Below, one piece after another: positions 11,341 to 23,814 of a DNA stretch of 64,000 bases (position 1 is its first letter; every line of letters begins with the position of its first letter). The translations under genes were made by a program, and so were the position numbers. The DNA is from Canna indica (lineage: Eukaryota > Streptophyta > Magnoliopsida > Zingiberales > Cannaceae). The notes under the pieces are model-generated. The model had not been told where the DNA came from. It was given only the letters and a program-made list of their open reading frames with translations, and searched no databases. Where the stretch lies: NCBI GenBank assembly GCA_034359265.1, contig CP136898.1, forward strand, positions 55,479,501 through 55,543,500, in the 5' to 3' direction.

Positions 11341-11502
11341 AACTTCAGGGTATCGGCTAGAAATGCCCAGTAATCTGAGTCCCGAGCGACTCCAGAATAT
11401 TCACTGTGATGGGAGAAGTTGTTAATCTAGTTAGTTATGACAAACAAATGCAAAGAATTGCACGCTTTTTGGAATAGAATCTTCAACGAAGCCGACTGAT
11501 TG
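11341..11502 (+). repeat. Monomer class L exemplar
   Basis: Diagnostic bases: aaatgcccagt, gtcccgag, gaatattcactg, aatctag, caaacaaatg. It sits between K and G at 11341, 13285, 16525 and 18469. At 21061 and 29323 it is replaced by class M. Confidence 0.87.
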
Positions 11503-11664
11503 AACTTTAGGGTATCGGCTTGAAACGCCCAGCAATCTGAGTCCCGAGCGACTCCAGAACATTCAATGTGATTGGAGAAGTTGTTAATTGAGTTATTTAT
11601 GACAAACTAATGCAAATAATTGCACGCTTTTTGGAATAGAATCTTCAACGAAGCCGACTAATTG

Positions 11665-13608
11665 AACTTCAGGGTATCGGCTAGAAACGCCCAGCAATCT
11701 GAGTCGCGAGCGACTCCAGAACATTCAATGTGATGGGAGAAGTTGTTAATCGAGTTATTTATGACAAACTAATGCAAAGAATTGCACGCTTTTTGGAATA
11801 GAATCTTCAACGAAGCGGACTGATTGAACTTCAGGGTATCGGCTAGAAACGCCCAGCAATCTGAGTCGCGAGCGACTCTAGATCATTCACTGTGATGGGA
11901 GAAGTTGTTAACCCAGTTAGTTTTGACAAACTAATGCAAAGAATTGCACGCTTTTTGGAATAGAATCTTCAACGAAGCCGACTGATTGAACTTCAGGGTA
12001 TCGGCTTGAAACGCCCAGCAATCTGAGTCCCGAGCGACTCCAAAATATTCACTGTGATTGGAGAAGTTGTTAATCTAGTTAGTTATGACAAACTAATGCA
12101 AAGAATTGCACCCTTTTTGGAATAGAATCTTCAACGAAGCCGACTGATTGAACTTTAGGGTATCGGCTAGAAACGCCCAGCAATCTGAGTCCCGAGCGAC
12201 TCCAGAACATTCAATGTGATTGGAGAAGTTGTTAATCGAGTTATTTATGACAAACTAATGCAAATAATTGCACGCTTTTTGGAATAGAATCTTCAACGAA
12301 GCCGACTGATTGAACTTCAGGGTATCGGCTAGAAACGCCCAGCAATCTGAGTCGCGAGCGACTCCAGAACATTCAATGTGATGGGAGAAGTTGTTAATCG
12401 AGTTATTTATGACAAACTAATGCAAAGAATTGCACGCTTTTTGGAATAGAATCTTCAACGAAGCGGACTGATTGAACTTCAAGGTATCGGCTAGAAACAC
12501 CCAGCAATCTGAGTCGCGAGCGACTCTAGAACATTCACTGTGATGGGAGAAGTTGTTAACCCAGTTAGTTTTGACAAACTAATGCAAAGAATTGCACGCT
12601 TTTTGGAATAGAATCTTCAACGAAGCCGACTGATTGAACTTCAGGGTATCGGCTAGAAACGCCCAGCAATCTGAGTCCCGAGCGACTCCAGAATATTCAC
12701 TGTGATGGGAGAAGTTGTTAATCTAGTTAGTTATGACAAACAAATGCAAAGAATTACACGCTTTTTGGAATAGAATCTTCAACGAAGCCGACTGATTGAA
12801 CTTTAGGGTATCGGCTAGAAACGCCCAGCAATCTGAGTCCCGAGCGACTCCAGAACATTCAATGTGATTGGAGAAGTTGTTAATCGAGTTATTTATGACA
12901 AACTAATGCAAATAATTGCATGCTTTTTGGAATAGAATCTTCAACGAAGCCGACTGATTGAACTTCAGGGTATCGGCTAGATACGCCCAGCAATCTGAGT
13001 CGCGAGCGACTCCAGAACATTCACTGTGATGGGAGAAGTTGTTAATCTAGTTAGTTATGACAAACAAATGCAAAGAATTGCACGCTTTTTGGAATAGAAT
13101 CTTCAACGAAGCCGACTGATTGAACTTCAGGGTATCGGCTAGAAATGCCCAGCAATCTGAGTCCCGAGCGACTCCAGAACATTCACTGTGATGGGAGAAG
13201 TTGTTATTCGAGTTATTTATGACAAACTAATGCAAAGAATTGCACGCTTTTTGGAATAGAATCTTCAACGAAGCCGACTGATTGAACTTCAGGGTATCGG
13301 CTAGAAATGCCCAGTAATCTGAGTCCCGAGCGACTCCAGAATATTCACTGTGATGGGAGAAGTTGTTAATCTAGTTAGTTATGACAAACAAATGCAAAGA
13401 ATTGCACGCTTTTTGGAATAGAATCTTCAACGAAGCCGACTGATTGAACTTTAGGGTATCGGCTTGAAACGCCCAGCAATCTGAGTCCCGAGCGACTCCA
13501 GAACATTCAATGTGATTGGAGAAGTTGTTAATTGAGTTATTTATGACAAACTAATGCAAAGAATTGCACGCTTTTTGGAATAGAATCTTCAACGAAGCCG
13601 ACTAATTG
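11665..13608 (+). repeat. 12-mer HOR (short form), copy 1
   Basis: Order A-B-C-D, A-B'-E-D, J-K-L-G: the shortest form of the tetramer-based unit, 1944 bp. The E copy has attacacgc and the following D has gcatgc, as in the other units. B' has the private change aaacaccc at about 12500. Confidence 0.87.
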
Positions 13609-16600
13609 AACTTCAGGGTATCGGCTAGAAACGCCCAGCAATCTGAGTCGCGAGCGACTCCAGAACATTCAATGTGATGGGAGAAGTTGTTAATCGAGTT
13701 ATTTATGACAAACTAATGCAAAGAATTGCACGCTTTTTGGAATAGAATCTTCAACGAAGCGGACTGATTGAACTTCAGGGTATCGGCTAGAAACGCCCAG
13801 CAATCTGAGTCGCGAGCGACTCTAGATCATTCACTGTGATGGGAGAAGTTGTTAACCCAGTTAGTTTTGACAAACTAATGCAAAGAATTGCACGCTTTTT
13901 GGAATAGAATCTTCAACGAAGCCGACTGATTGAACTTCAGGGTATCGGCTTGAAACGCCCAGCAATCTGAGTCCCGAGCGACTCCAAAATATTCACTGTG
14001 ATTGGAGAAGTTGTTAATCTAGTTAGTTATGACAAACTAATGCAAAGAATTGCACCCTTTTTGGAATAGAATCTTCAACGAAGCCGACTGATTGAACTTT
14101 AGGGTATCGGCTAGAAACGCCCAGCAATCTGAGTCCCGAGCGACTCCAGAACATTCAATGTGATTGGAGAAGTTGTTAATCGAGTTATTTATGACAAACT
14201 AATGCAAATAATTGCACGCTTTTTGGAATAGAATCTTCAACGAAGCCGACTGATTGAACTTCAGGGTATCGGCTAGAAACGCCCAGCAATCTGAGTCGCG
14301 AGCGACTCCAGAACATTCAATGTGATGGGAGAAGTTGTTAATCGAGTTATTTATGACAAACTAATGCAAAGAATTGCACGCTTTTTGGAATAGAATCTTC
14401 AACGAAGCGGACTGATTGAACTTCAAGGTATCGGCTAGAAACGCCCAGCAATCTGAGTCGCGAGCGACTCTAGAACATTCACTGTGATGGGAGAAGTTGT
14501 TAACCCAGTTAGTTTTGACAAACTAATGCAAAGAATTGCACGCTTTTTGGAATAGAATCTTCAACGAAGCCGACTGATTGAACTTCAGGGTATCGGCTAG
14601 AAACGCCCAGCAATCTGAGTCCCGAGCGACTCCAGAATATTCACTGTGATGGGAGAAGTTGTTAATCTAGTTAGTTATGACAAACTAATGCAAAGAATTG
14701 CACCCTTTTTGGAATAGAATCTTCAACGAAGCCGACTGATTGAACTTTAGGGTATCGGCTAGAAACGCCCAGCAATCTGAGTCCCGAGCGACTCCAGAAC
14801 ATTCAATGTGATTGGAGAAGTTGTTAATCGAGTTATTTATGACAAACTAATGCAAATAATTGCACGCTTTTTGGAATAGAATCTTCAACGAAGCCGACTG
14901 ATTGAACTTCAGGGTATCGGCTAGAAACGCCCAGCAATCTGAGTCGCGAGCGACTCCAGAACATTCAATGTGATGGGAGAAGTTGTTAATCGAGTTATTT
15001 ATGACAAACTAATGCAAAGAATTGCACGCTTTTTGGAATAGAATCTTCAACGAAGCGGACTGATTGAACTTCAAGGTATCGGCTAGAAACGCCCAGCAAT
15101 CTGAGTCGCGAGCGACTCTAGAACATTCACTGTGATGGGAGAAGTTGTTAACCCAGTTAGTTTTGACAAACTAATGCAAAGAATTGCACGCTTTTTGGAA
15201 TAGAATCTTCAACGAAGCCGACTGATTGAACTTCAGGGTATCGGCTAGAAACGCCCAGCAATCTGAGTCCCGAGCGACTCCAAAATATTCACTGTGATTG
15301 GAGAAGTTGTTAATCTAGTTAGTTATGACAAACTAATGCAAAGAATTGCACCCTTTTTGGAATAGAATCTTCAACGAAGCCGACTGATTGAACTTTAGGG
15401 TATCGGCTAGAAACGCCCAGCAATCTGAGTCCCGAGCGACTCCAGAACATTCAATGTGATTGGAGAAGTTGTTAATCGAGTTATTTATGACAAACTAATG
15501 CAAATAATTGCACGCTTTTTGGAATAGAATCTTCAACGAAGCCGACTGATTGAACTTCAGGGTATCGGCTAGAAACGCCCAGCAATCTGAGTCGCGAGCG
15601 ACTCCAGAACATTCAATGTGATGGGAGAAGTTGTTAATCGAGTTATTTATGACAAACTAATGCAAAGAATTGCACGCTTTTTGGAATAGAATCTTCAACG
15701 AAGCGGACTGATTGAACTTCAAGGTATCGGCTAGAAACGCCCAGCAATCTGAGTCGCGAGCGACTCTAGAACATTCACTGTGATGGGAGAAGTTGTTAAC
15801 CCAGTTAGTTTTGACAAACTAATGCAAAGAATTGCACGCTTTTTGGAATAGAATCTTCAACGAAGCCGACTGATTGAACTTCAGGGTATCGGCTAGAAAC
15901 GCCCAGCAATCTGAGTCCCGAGCGACTCCAGAATATTCACTGTGATGGGAGAAGTTGTTAATCTAGTTAGTTATGACAAACAAATGCAAAGAATTACACG
16001 CTTTTTGGAATAGAATCTTCAACGAAGCCGACTGATTGAACTTTAGGGTATCGGCTAGAAACGCCCAGCAATCTGAGTCCCGAGCGACTCCAGAACATTC
16101 AATGTGATTGGAGAAGTTGTTAATCGAGTTATTTATGACAAACTAATGCAAATAATTGCATGCTTTTTGGAATAGAATCTTCAACGAAGCCGACTGATTG
16201 AACTTCAGGGTATCGGCTAGATACGCCCAGCAATCTGAGTCGCGAGCGACTCCAGAACATTCACTGTGATGGGAGAAGTTGTTAATCTAGTTAGTTATGA
16301 CAAACAAATGCAAAGAATTGCACGCTTTTTGGAATAGAATCTTCAACGAAGCCGACTGATTGAACTTCAGGGTATCGGCTAGAAATGCCCAGCAATCTGA
16401 GTCCCGAGCGACTCCAGAACATTCACTGTGATGGGAGAAGTTGTTATTCGAGTTATTTATGACAAACTAATGCAAAGAATTGCACGCTTTTTGGAATAGA
16501 ATCTTCAACGAAGCCGACTGATTGAACTTCAGGGTATCGGCTAGAAATGCCCAGTAATCTGAGTCCCGAGCGACTCCAGAATATTCACTGTGATGGGAGA

Positions 16601-16848
16601 AGTTGTTAATCTAGTTAGTTATGACAAACAAATGCAAAGAATTGCACGCTTTTTGGAATAGAATCTTCAACGAAGCCGACTGATTGAACTTTAGGGTATC
16701 GGCTTGAAACGCCCAGCAATCTGAGTCCCGAGCGACTCCAGAACATTCAATGTGATTGGAGAAGTTGTTAATTGAGTTATTTATGACAAACTAATGCAAA
16801 GAATTGCACGCTTTTTGGAATAGAATCTTCAACGAAGCCGACTAATTG
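13609..16848 (+). repeat. 20-mer HOR built of five tetramers
   Basis: Order A-B-C-D, A-B'-Ec-D, A-B'-C'-D, A-B'-E-D, J-K-L-G. It has the same ends and markers as the 12-mers, with two extra 648-bp tetramers inserted after the first. The E/C hybrid at 14581 matches the one at 9397. 3240 bp. Confidence 0.86.
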
Positions 16849-18792
16849 AACTTCAGGGTATCGGCTAGAAACGCCCAGCAATCTGAGTCGCGAGTGACTC
16901 CAGAACATTCAATGTGATGGGAGAAGTTGTTAATCGAGTTATTTATGACAAACTAATGCAAAGAATTGCACGCTTTTTGGAATAGAATCTTCAACGAAGC
17001 GGACTGATTGAACTTCAGGGTATCGGCTAGAAACGCCCAGCAATCTGAGTCGCGAGCGACTCTAGATCATTCACTGTGATGGGAGAAGTTGTTAACCCAG
17101 TTAGTTTTGACAAACTAATGCAAAGAATTGCACGCTTTTTGGAATAGAATCTTCAACGAAGCCGACTGATTGAACTTCAGGGTATCGGCTTGAAACGCCC
17201 AGCAATCTGAGTCCCGAGCGACTCCAAAATATTCACTGTGATTGGAGAAGTTGTTAATCTAGTTAGTTATGACAAACTAATGCAAAGAATTGCACCCTTT
17301 TTGGAATAGAATCTTCAACGAAGCCGACTGATTGAACTTTAGGGTATCGGCTAGAAACGCCCAGCAATCTGAGTCCCGAGCGACTCCAGAACATTCAATG
17401 TGATTGGAGAAGTTGTTAATCGAGTTATTTATGACAAACTAATGCAAATAATTGCACGCTTTTTGGAATAGAATCTTCAACGAAGCCGACTGATTGAACT
17501 TCAGGGTATCGGCTAGAAACGCCCAGCAATCTGAGTCGCGAGCGACTCCAGAACATTCAATGTGATGGGAGAAGTTGTTAATCGAGTTATTTATGACAAA
17601 CTAATGCAAAGAATTGCACGCTTTTTGGAATAGAATCTTCAACGAAGCGGACTGATTGAACTTCAAGGTATCGGCTAGAAACGCCCAGCAATCTGAGTCG
17701 CGAGCGACTCTAGAACATTCACTGTGATGGGAGAAGTTGTTAACCCAGTTAGTTTTGACAAACTAATGCAAAGAATTGCACGCTTTTTGGAATAGAATCT
17801 TCAACGAAGCCGACTGATTGAACTTCAGGGTATCGGCTAGAAACGCCCAGCAATCTGAGTCCCGAGCGACTCCAGAATATTCACTGTGATGGGAGAAGTT
17901 GTTAATCTAGTTAGTTATGACAAACAAATGCAAAGAATTACACGCTTTTTGGAATAGAATCTTCAACGAAGCCGACTGATTGAACTTTAGGGTATCGGCT
18001 AGAAACGCCCAGCAATCTGAGTCCCGAGCGACTCCAGAACATTCAATGTGATTGGAGAAGTTGTTAATCGAGTTATTTATGACAAACTAATGCAAATAAT
18101 TGCATGCTTTTTGGAATAGAATCTTCAACGAAGCCGACTGATTGAACTTCAGGGTATCGGCTAGATACGCCCAGCAATCTGAGTCGCGAGCGACTCCAGA
18201 ACATTCACTGTGATGGGAGAAGTTGTTAATCTAGTTAGTTATGACAAACAAATGCAAAGAATTGCACGCTTTTTGGAATAGAATCTTCAACGAAGCCGAC
18301 TGATTGAACTTCAGGGTATCGGCTAGAAATGCCCAGCAATCTGAGTCCCGAGCGACTCCAGAACATTCACTGTGATGGGAGAAGTTGTTATTCGAGTTAT
18401 TTATGACAAACTAATGCAAAGAATTGCACGCTTTTTGGAATAGAATCTTCAACGAAGCCGACTGATTGAACTTCAGGGTATCGGCTAGAAATGCCCAGTA
18501 ATCTGAGTCCCGAGCGACTCCAGAATATTCACTGTGATGGGAGAAGTTGTTAATCTAGTTAGTTATGACAAACAAATGCAAAGAATTGCACGCTTTTTGG
18601 AATAGAATCTTCAACGAAGCCGACTGATTGAACTTTAGGGTATCGGCTTGAAACGCCCAGCAATCTGAGTCCCGAGCGACTCCAGAACATTCAATGTGAT
18701 TGGAGAAGTTGTTAATTGAGTTATTTATGACAAACTAATGCAAAGAATTGCACGCTTTTTGGAATAGAATCTTCAACGAAGCCGACTAATTG
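16849..18792 (+). repeat. 12-mer HOR (short form), copy 2
   Basis: Order A-B-C-D, A-B'-E-D, J-K-L-G, collinear with 11665-13608. The first A has gcgagtgactcc, a CpG-to-TpG change at about 16894. Confidence 0.87.
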
Positions 18793-21060
18793 AACTTCAG
18801 GGTATCGGCTAGAAACGCCCAGCAATCTGAGTCGCGAGCGACTCCAGAACATTCAATGTGATGGGAGAAGTTGTTAATCGAGTTATTTATGACAAACTAA
18901 TGCAAAGAATTGCACGCTTTTTGGAATAGAATCTTCAACGAAGCGGACTGATTGAACTTCAGGGTATCGGCTAGAAACGCCCAGCAATCTGAGTCGCGAG
19001 CGACTCTAGATCATTCACTGTGATGGGAGAAGTTGTTAACCCAGTTAGTTTTGACAAACTAATGCAAAGAATTGCACGCTTTTTGGAATAGAATCTTCAA
19101 CGAAGCCGACTGATTGAACTTCAGGGTATCGGCTTGAAACGCCCAGCAATCTGAGTCCCGAGCGACTCCAAAATATTCACTGTGATTGGAGAAGTTGTTA
19201 ATCTAGTTAGTTATGACAAACTAATGCAAAGAATTGCACCCTTTTTGGAATAGAATCTTCAACGAAGCCGACTGATTGAACTTTAGGGTATCGGCTAGAA
19301 ACGCCCAGCAATCTGAGTCCCGAGCGACTCCAGAACATTCAATGTGATTGGAGAAGTTGTTAATCGAGTTATTTATGACAAACTAATGCAAATAATTGCA
19401 CGCTTTTTGGAATAGAATCTTCAACGAAGCCGACTGATTGAACTTCAGGGTATCGGCTAGAAACGCCCAGCAATCTGAGTCGCGAGCGACTCCAGAACAT
19501 TCAATGTGATGGGAGAAGTTGTTAATCGAGTTATTTATGACAAACTAATGCAAAGAATTGCACGCTTTTTGGAATAGAATCTTCAACGAAGCGGACTGAT
19601 TGAACTTCAAGGTATCGGCTAGAAACGCCCAGCAATCTGAGTCGCGAGCGACTCTAGAACATTCACTGTGATGGGAGAAGTTGTTAACCCAGTTAGTTTT
19701 GACAAACTAATGCAAAGAATTGCACGCTTTTTGGAATAGAATCTTCAACGAAGCCGACTGATTGAACTTCAGGGTATCGGCTAGAAACGCCCAGCAATCT
19801 GAGTCCCGAGCGACTCCAAAATATTCACTGTGATTGGAGAAGTTGTTAATCTAGTTAGTTATGACAAACTAATGCAAAGAATTGCACCCTTTTTGGAATA
19901 GAATCTTCAACGAAGCCGACTGATTGAACTTTAGGGTATCGGCTAGAAACGCCCAGCAATCTGAGTCCCGAGCGACTCCAGAACATTCAATGTGATTGGA
20001 GAAGTTGTTAATCGAGTTATTTATGACAAACTAATGCAAATAATTGCACGCTTTTTGGAATAGAATCTTCAACGAAGCCGACTGATTGAACTTCAGGGTA
20101 TCGGCTAGAAACGCCCAGCAATCTGAGTCGCGAGCGACTCCAGAACATTCAATGTGATGGGAGAAGTTGTTAATCGAGTTATTTATGACAAACTAATGCA
20201 AAGAATTGCACGCTTTTTGGAATAGAATCTTCAACGAAGCGGACTGATTGAACTTCAAGGTATCGGCTAGAAACGCCCAGCAATCTGAGTCGCGAGCGAC
20301 TCTAGAACATTCACTGTGATGGGAGAAGTTGTTAACCCAGTTAGTTTTGACAAACTAATGCAAAGAATTGCACGCTTTTTGGAATAGAATCTTCAACGAA
20401 GCCGACTGATTGAACTTCAGGGTATCGGCTAGAAACGCCCAGCAATCTGAGTCCCGAGCGACTCCAGAATATTCACTGTGATGGGAGAAGTTGTTAATCT
20501 AGTTAGTTATGACAAACAAATGCAAAGAATTACACGCTTTTTGGAATAGAATCTTCAACGAAGCCGACTGATTGAACTTTAGGGTATCGGCTAGAAACGC
20601 CCAGCAATCTGAGTCCCGAGCGACTCCAGAACATTCAATGTGATTGGAGAAGTTGTTAATCGAGTTATTTATGACAAACTAATGCAAATAATTGCATGCT
20701 TTTTGGAATAGAATCTTCAACGAAGCCGACTGATTGAACTTCAGGGTATCGGCTAGATACGCCCAGCAATCTGAGTCGCGAGCGACTCCAGAACATTCAC
20801 TGTGATGGGAGAAGTTGTTAATCTAGTTAGTTATGACAAACAAATGCAAAGAATTGCACGCTTTTTGGAATAGAATCTTCAACGAAGCCGACTGATTGAA
20901 CTTCAGGGTATCGGCTAGAAATGCCCAGCAATCTGAGTCCCGAGCGACTCCAGAACATTCACTGTGATGGGAGAAGTTGTTATTCGAGTTATTTATGACA
21001 AACTAATGCAAAGAATTGCACGCTTTTTGGAATAGAATCTTCAACGAAGCCGACTGATTG
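18793..21060 (+). repeat. Tetramer-based HOR cut short after K
   Basis: Order A-B-C-D, A-B'-C'-D, A-B'-E-D, J-K (14 monomers), then class M at 21061 instead of L-G. This is the right edge of the tetramer-based domain. Confidence 0.85.
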
Positions 21061-21222
21061 AACTTCAGGGTATCGGCTAGAAATGCCCAGTAATCTGAGT
21101 CCCGGGCGACTCCAGAATATTCACTGTGATGGGAGAAGTTGTTAATCGAGTTATTTATGACAAACTAATGCAAAGAATTGCACGCTTTTTGGAATAGAAT
21201 CTTCAACGAAGTCGACTGATTG
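21061..21222 (+). repeat. Monomer class M exemplar
   Basis: Left half as class L (aaatgcccagt, gaatattcactg), right half with aatcgag, caaactaatg and gaagtcgac. It marks the switch from the left-domain classes to the O-P-Q-R set at both 21061 and 29323. This copy has cccgggcg. Confidence 0.85.
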
Positions 21223-21384
21223 AACTTCAGGGTATCGGCTAGAAACGTCCAGCAATTTGAGTCCCGAGCGACTCCAGAACATTCACTGTGATGGGAGAAG
21301 TTGTTAATCTAGTTATTTATGACAAACTAATGCAAAGAATTGCACGCTTTTTGGAATAGAATCTTCAACGAAGCCGACTGATTG
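21223..21384 (+). repeat. Monomer class N exemplar
   Basis: Diagnostic bases: aaacgtccagcaatttgag, gtcccgag, gaacattcactg, aatctag. Only two copies are seen (21223 and 29485), each directly after class M. Confidence 0.85.
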
Positions 21385-21546
21385 AACTTCATGGTATCTG
21401 CTAGAAACGCCCAGCAATCTGAGTCGCGAGCGACTCCAGAAAATTCACTGTGATGGGAGAAGTTGTTAATCGAGTTATTTATGACAAACTAATGCAAAGA
21501 AATGCACACTTTTTGGAATAGAATCTTCAACGAAGCCGACAGATTG
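21385..21546 (+). repeat. Monomer class O exemplar
   Basis: Diagnostic bases: cttcatggtatctgctag, gtcgcgag, agaaaattcactg, aatcgag, gcacactttttgg and gacagattg. It is nearly always followed by P. This copy alone has aaagaaatgc. Confidence 0.9.
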
Positions 21547-21708
21547 AACTTCACGGTATCGGCTAGAAATGCCCAGCAATCTGATTCCCGAGCGACTCCA
21601 GAACATTCACTGTGATGGGAGAAGTTGTTATTCGAGTTATTTATGACAAACTAATGCAAAGAATTGCACGCTTTTTGGAATAGAATCTTCAACGAAGCCG
21701 ACTGATTG
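21547..21708 (+). repeat. Monomer class P exemplar
   Basis: Diagnostic bases: cttcacgg, aaatgcccagc, aatctgattcccgag, gaacattcactg, gttattcgag. It follows O at almost every occurrence. Copies from about 46008 onward carry tatcgactag. Confidence 0.9.
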
Positions 21709-21870
21709 AACTTCAGGGTATCGGCTAGAAACGCCCAGCAATCTGAGTCGCGAGTGACTCCAGAATATTCACTGTGATGGGAGAAGTTGTTAATCGAGTT
21801 ATCTATGACAAACTAATGCAAAGAATTGCACGCTTTTTAGAATAGAATCTTCAACGAAGCCGACAGATTG
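21709..21870 (+). repeat. Monomer class Q exemplar
   Basis: Diagnostic bases: cttcaggg, gtcgcgagtgactcc, aatcgagttatctatg and gacagattg. Some copies in 32562-39689 read gtcgtgagtgactcc. It alternates with class R in the right domain. Confidence 0.88.
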
Positions 21871-22032
21871 ATCTTCACGGTATCGGCTAGAAATGCCCAG
21901 TAATCTGAGTCCCGAGCGACTCCAGAACATTCACTGTGATGGGAGAAGTTGTTATTCGAGTTATTTATGACAAACTAATGCAAAGAATTGCACGCTTTTG
22001 GGAATAGAATTTTCAACGAAGCCGACTGATTG
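21871..22032 (+). repeat. Monomer class R exemplar
   Basis: Diagnostic bases: cttcacgg (an earlier sub-form starts gatcttcacgg), aaatgcccagt, gtcccgag, gaacattcactg, gttattcgag. Sub-forms have aatatag or aatcgag in place of ttattcgag, or ggtgtcgg near the left end. Confidence 0.87.
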
Positions 22033-22194
22033 AACTTCAGGGTATCGGCTTGAAACGCCCAGCAATCTGAGTCCCGAGCGACTCCAGAACATTCAATGTG
22101 ATGGGAGAAGTTGTTAATCGAGTTATTTATGACAAACTAATGGAAAGAATTGCACGCTTTTCGGAATAGAATCTTCAACGAAGCGGACTGATTG
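22033..22194 (+). repeat. Monomer class S exemplar
   Basis: Left half with ggcttg and gtcccgag. Right half as class A: caatgtgatggg, aatcgag, gaagcgg. This copy carries atggaaag and ttttcgg, which recur only in the R/S hybrid at 30294. S' (54918, 59616, 62532) has ggctag. Confidence 0.85.
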
Positions 22195-22680
22195 AACTTC
22201 AAGGTATCGGCTAGAAACGCCCAGCAATCTGAGACGCGAGCGACTCTAGAACATTCACTGTGATGGGAGAAGTTGTTAACCCAGTTAGTTTTGACAAACT
22301 AATGCAAAGAATTGCACGCTTTTTGGAATAGAATCTTCAACGAAGCCGACTGATTGAACTTCAGGGTATCGGCTAGAAACGCCCAGCAATCTGAGTCCCG
22401 AGCGACTCCAGAATATTCACTGTGATGGGAGAAGTTGTTAATCTAGTTAGTTATGACAAACAAATGCAAAGAATTGCACGCTTTTTGGAATAGAATCTTC
22501 AACGAAGCCGACTGATTGAACTTTAGGGTATCGGCTAGAAACGCCCAGCAATCTGAGTCCCGAGCGACTCCAGAACATTCAATGTGATTGGAGAAGTTGT
22601 TAATCGAGTTATTTATGACAAACTAATGCAAATAATTGCACGCTTTTTGGAATAGAATCTTCAACGAAGCCGACTGATTG

Positions 22681-22842
22681 AACTTCAGGGTATCGGCTAG
22701 AAACGCCGAGCAATGTGAGTCGCGAGCGACTCCAGAACATTCACTGTGATGGGAGAAGTTGTTAATCGAGTTATTTATGACAAACTAATGCAAAGAATTG
22801 GACGCTTTTTGGAATAGAATCTTCAACGAAGCCGACTGATTG
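22681..22842 (+). repeat. Monomer class T exemplar
   Basis: Diagnostic bases: cttcaggg, gtcgcgag, gaacattcactgtgatggg, aatcgag, with aatgtgag in this form. The T' form of the right domain has attgtacgc and sometimes aatctaag. This copy also has cgccgag and attggacgc. Confidence 0.82.
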
Positions 22843-23004
22843 AATTTCAGGGTATCGGCTAGAAACGCCCAGCAATCTGATTCCCGAGCGACTCCAGAAC
22901 ATTCACTGTGATGAGAGAAGTTGTTAATATAGTTAGTTATGACAAACTAATGCAAAGAATTGCACGCTTTTTGGAATAGAATCTTCAACGAAGCCGACTG
23001 ATTG
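22843..23004 (+). repeat. Monomer class U exemplar
   Basis: Diagnostic bases: gatgagag and aatatagttagttatg with caaactaatg. This copy starts atttcaggg and has gattcccgag. In the 10-mer domain U starts ctttaggg. In the 16-mer domain U' starts atttcaggg, has gagtccc and often reads tttttgaaatag. Confidence 0.85.
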
Positions 23005-23166
23005 AACTTTAGGGTATCGGCTAGAAACGCCCAGCAATCTGAGTCGCAAGCGACTGCAGAACATTCACTGTGATGGGAGAAGTTGTTAATCGAGTTATTT
23101 ATGACAAACTAATGCAAAGAATTGCACGCTTTTTGGAATAGAATCTTCAACGAAGTCGACTGATTG
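23005..23166 (+). repeat. Monomer class V exemplar
   Basis: Diagnostic bases: ctttaggg, gtcgcaagcgactgcag (contains a PstI hexamer), aatcgag and gaagtcgactg (contains a SalI hexamer). Sub-forms: gtcgcgatcgactgc (contains a PvuI hexamer), gtcgcgagcgactgc, and V' with gcgactgtag. Confidence 0.88.
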
Positions 23167-23328
23167 AACTTCAGGGTATCGGCTAGAAACGCCCAGCAAT
23201 CTGAGTCCCGAGCGACTCCAGAACATTCACTGTGATGGGAGAAGTTGTTAATATAGTTAGTTATGACAAACTAATGCAAAGAATTGCACGCTTTTTGGAA
23301 TAGAATCTTCAACGAAGCCGACTGATTG
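23167..23328 (+). repeat. Monomer class W exemplar
   Basis: Diagnostic bases: cttcaggg, ggctag, gtcccgag, gaacattcactgtgatggg, aatatagttagttatg. W' has aatctag and W'' has aatgtag. It commonly follows V or R. Confidence 0.86.
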
Positions 23329-23814
23329 AACTTTAGGGTATCGGCTAGAAACGCCCAGCAATCTGAGTCCCGAGCGACTCCAGAACATTCAATGTGATTG
23401 GAGAAGTTGTTAATCGAGTTATTTATGACAAACTAATGCAAAGAATTGCACGCTTTTTGGAATAGAATCTTCAACGAAGTGGACTGATTGAACTTCAAGG
23501 TATCGGCTAGAAACGCCCAGCAATCTGAGTCGCGAGCGACTCTAGAACATTCACTGTGATGGGAGAAGTTGTTAACCCAGTTAGTTTTGACAAACTAATG
23601 CAAAGAATTGCACGCTTTTTGGAATAGAATCTTCAACGAAGCCGACTGATTGAACTTCAGGGTATCGGCTAGAAACGCCCAGCAATCTGAGTCCCGAGCG
23701 ACTCCAAAATATTCACTGTGATTGGAGAAGTTGTTAATCTAGTTAGTTATGACAAACTAATGCAAAGAATTGCACGCTTTTTGGAATAGAATTTTCAACG
23801 AAGCCGACTGATTG

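Larger units (their letters stand above)
7777..11664 (+). repeat. 24-mer HOR built of six tetramers
   Basis: Order of tetramers: A-B-C-D, A-B'-C'-D, A-B'-Ec-D, A-B'-C'-D, A-B'-E-D, J-K-L-G. Ec (9397) is an E/C hybrid. B at 7939 has tagatcatt, a marker shared by the first B of this and the next four units. 3888 bp. Confidence 0.85.
21061..23004 (+). repeat. Transition segment introducing the second class set
   Basis: Order M-N-O-P-Q-R-S-B'-E-D-T-U. First appearance of O, P, Q, R, S, T and U. Several monomers carry private changes: cccgggcg (about 21105), aaagaaatgc (about 21500), tttttagaat (about 21837), gagacgcg (about 22232), cgccgagcaatgtg (about 22706) and attggacg (about 22799). This makes the segment older or less homogenised than its surroundings. 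Confidence 0.8.
23005..23814 (+). repeat. Five-monomer segment V-W-D-B'-C'
   Basis: Order V-W-D-B'-C'. The D copy (23329) reads caaag and gaagtgg, so its right part resembles A'. It looks like a shortened or recombined version of the 7-mers that follow. Confidence 0.78.
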
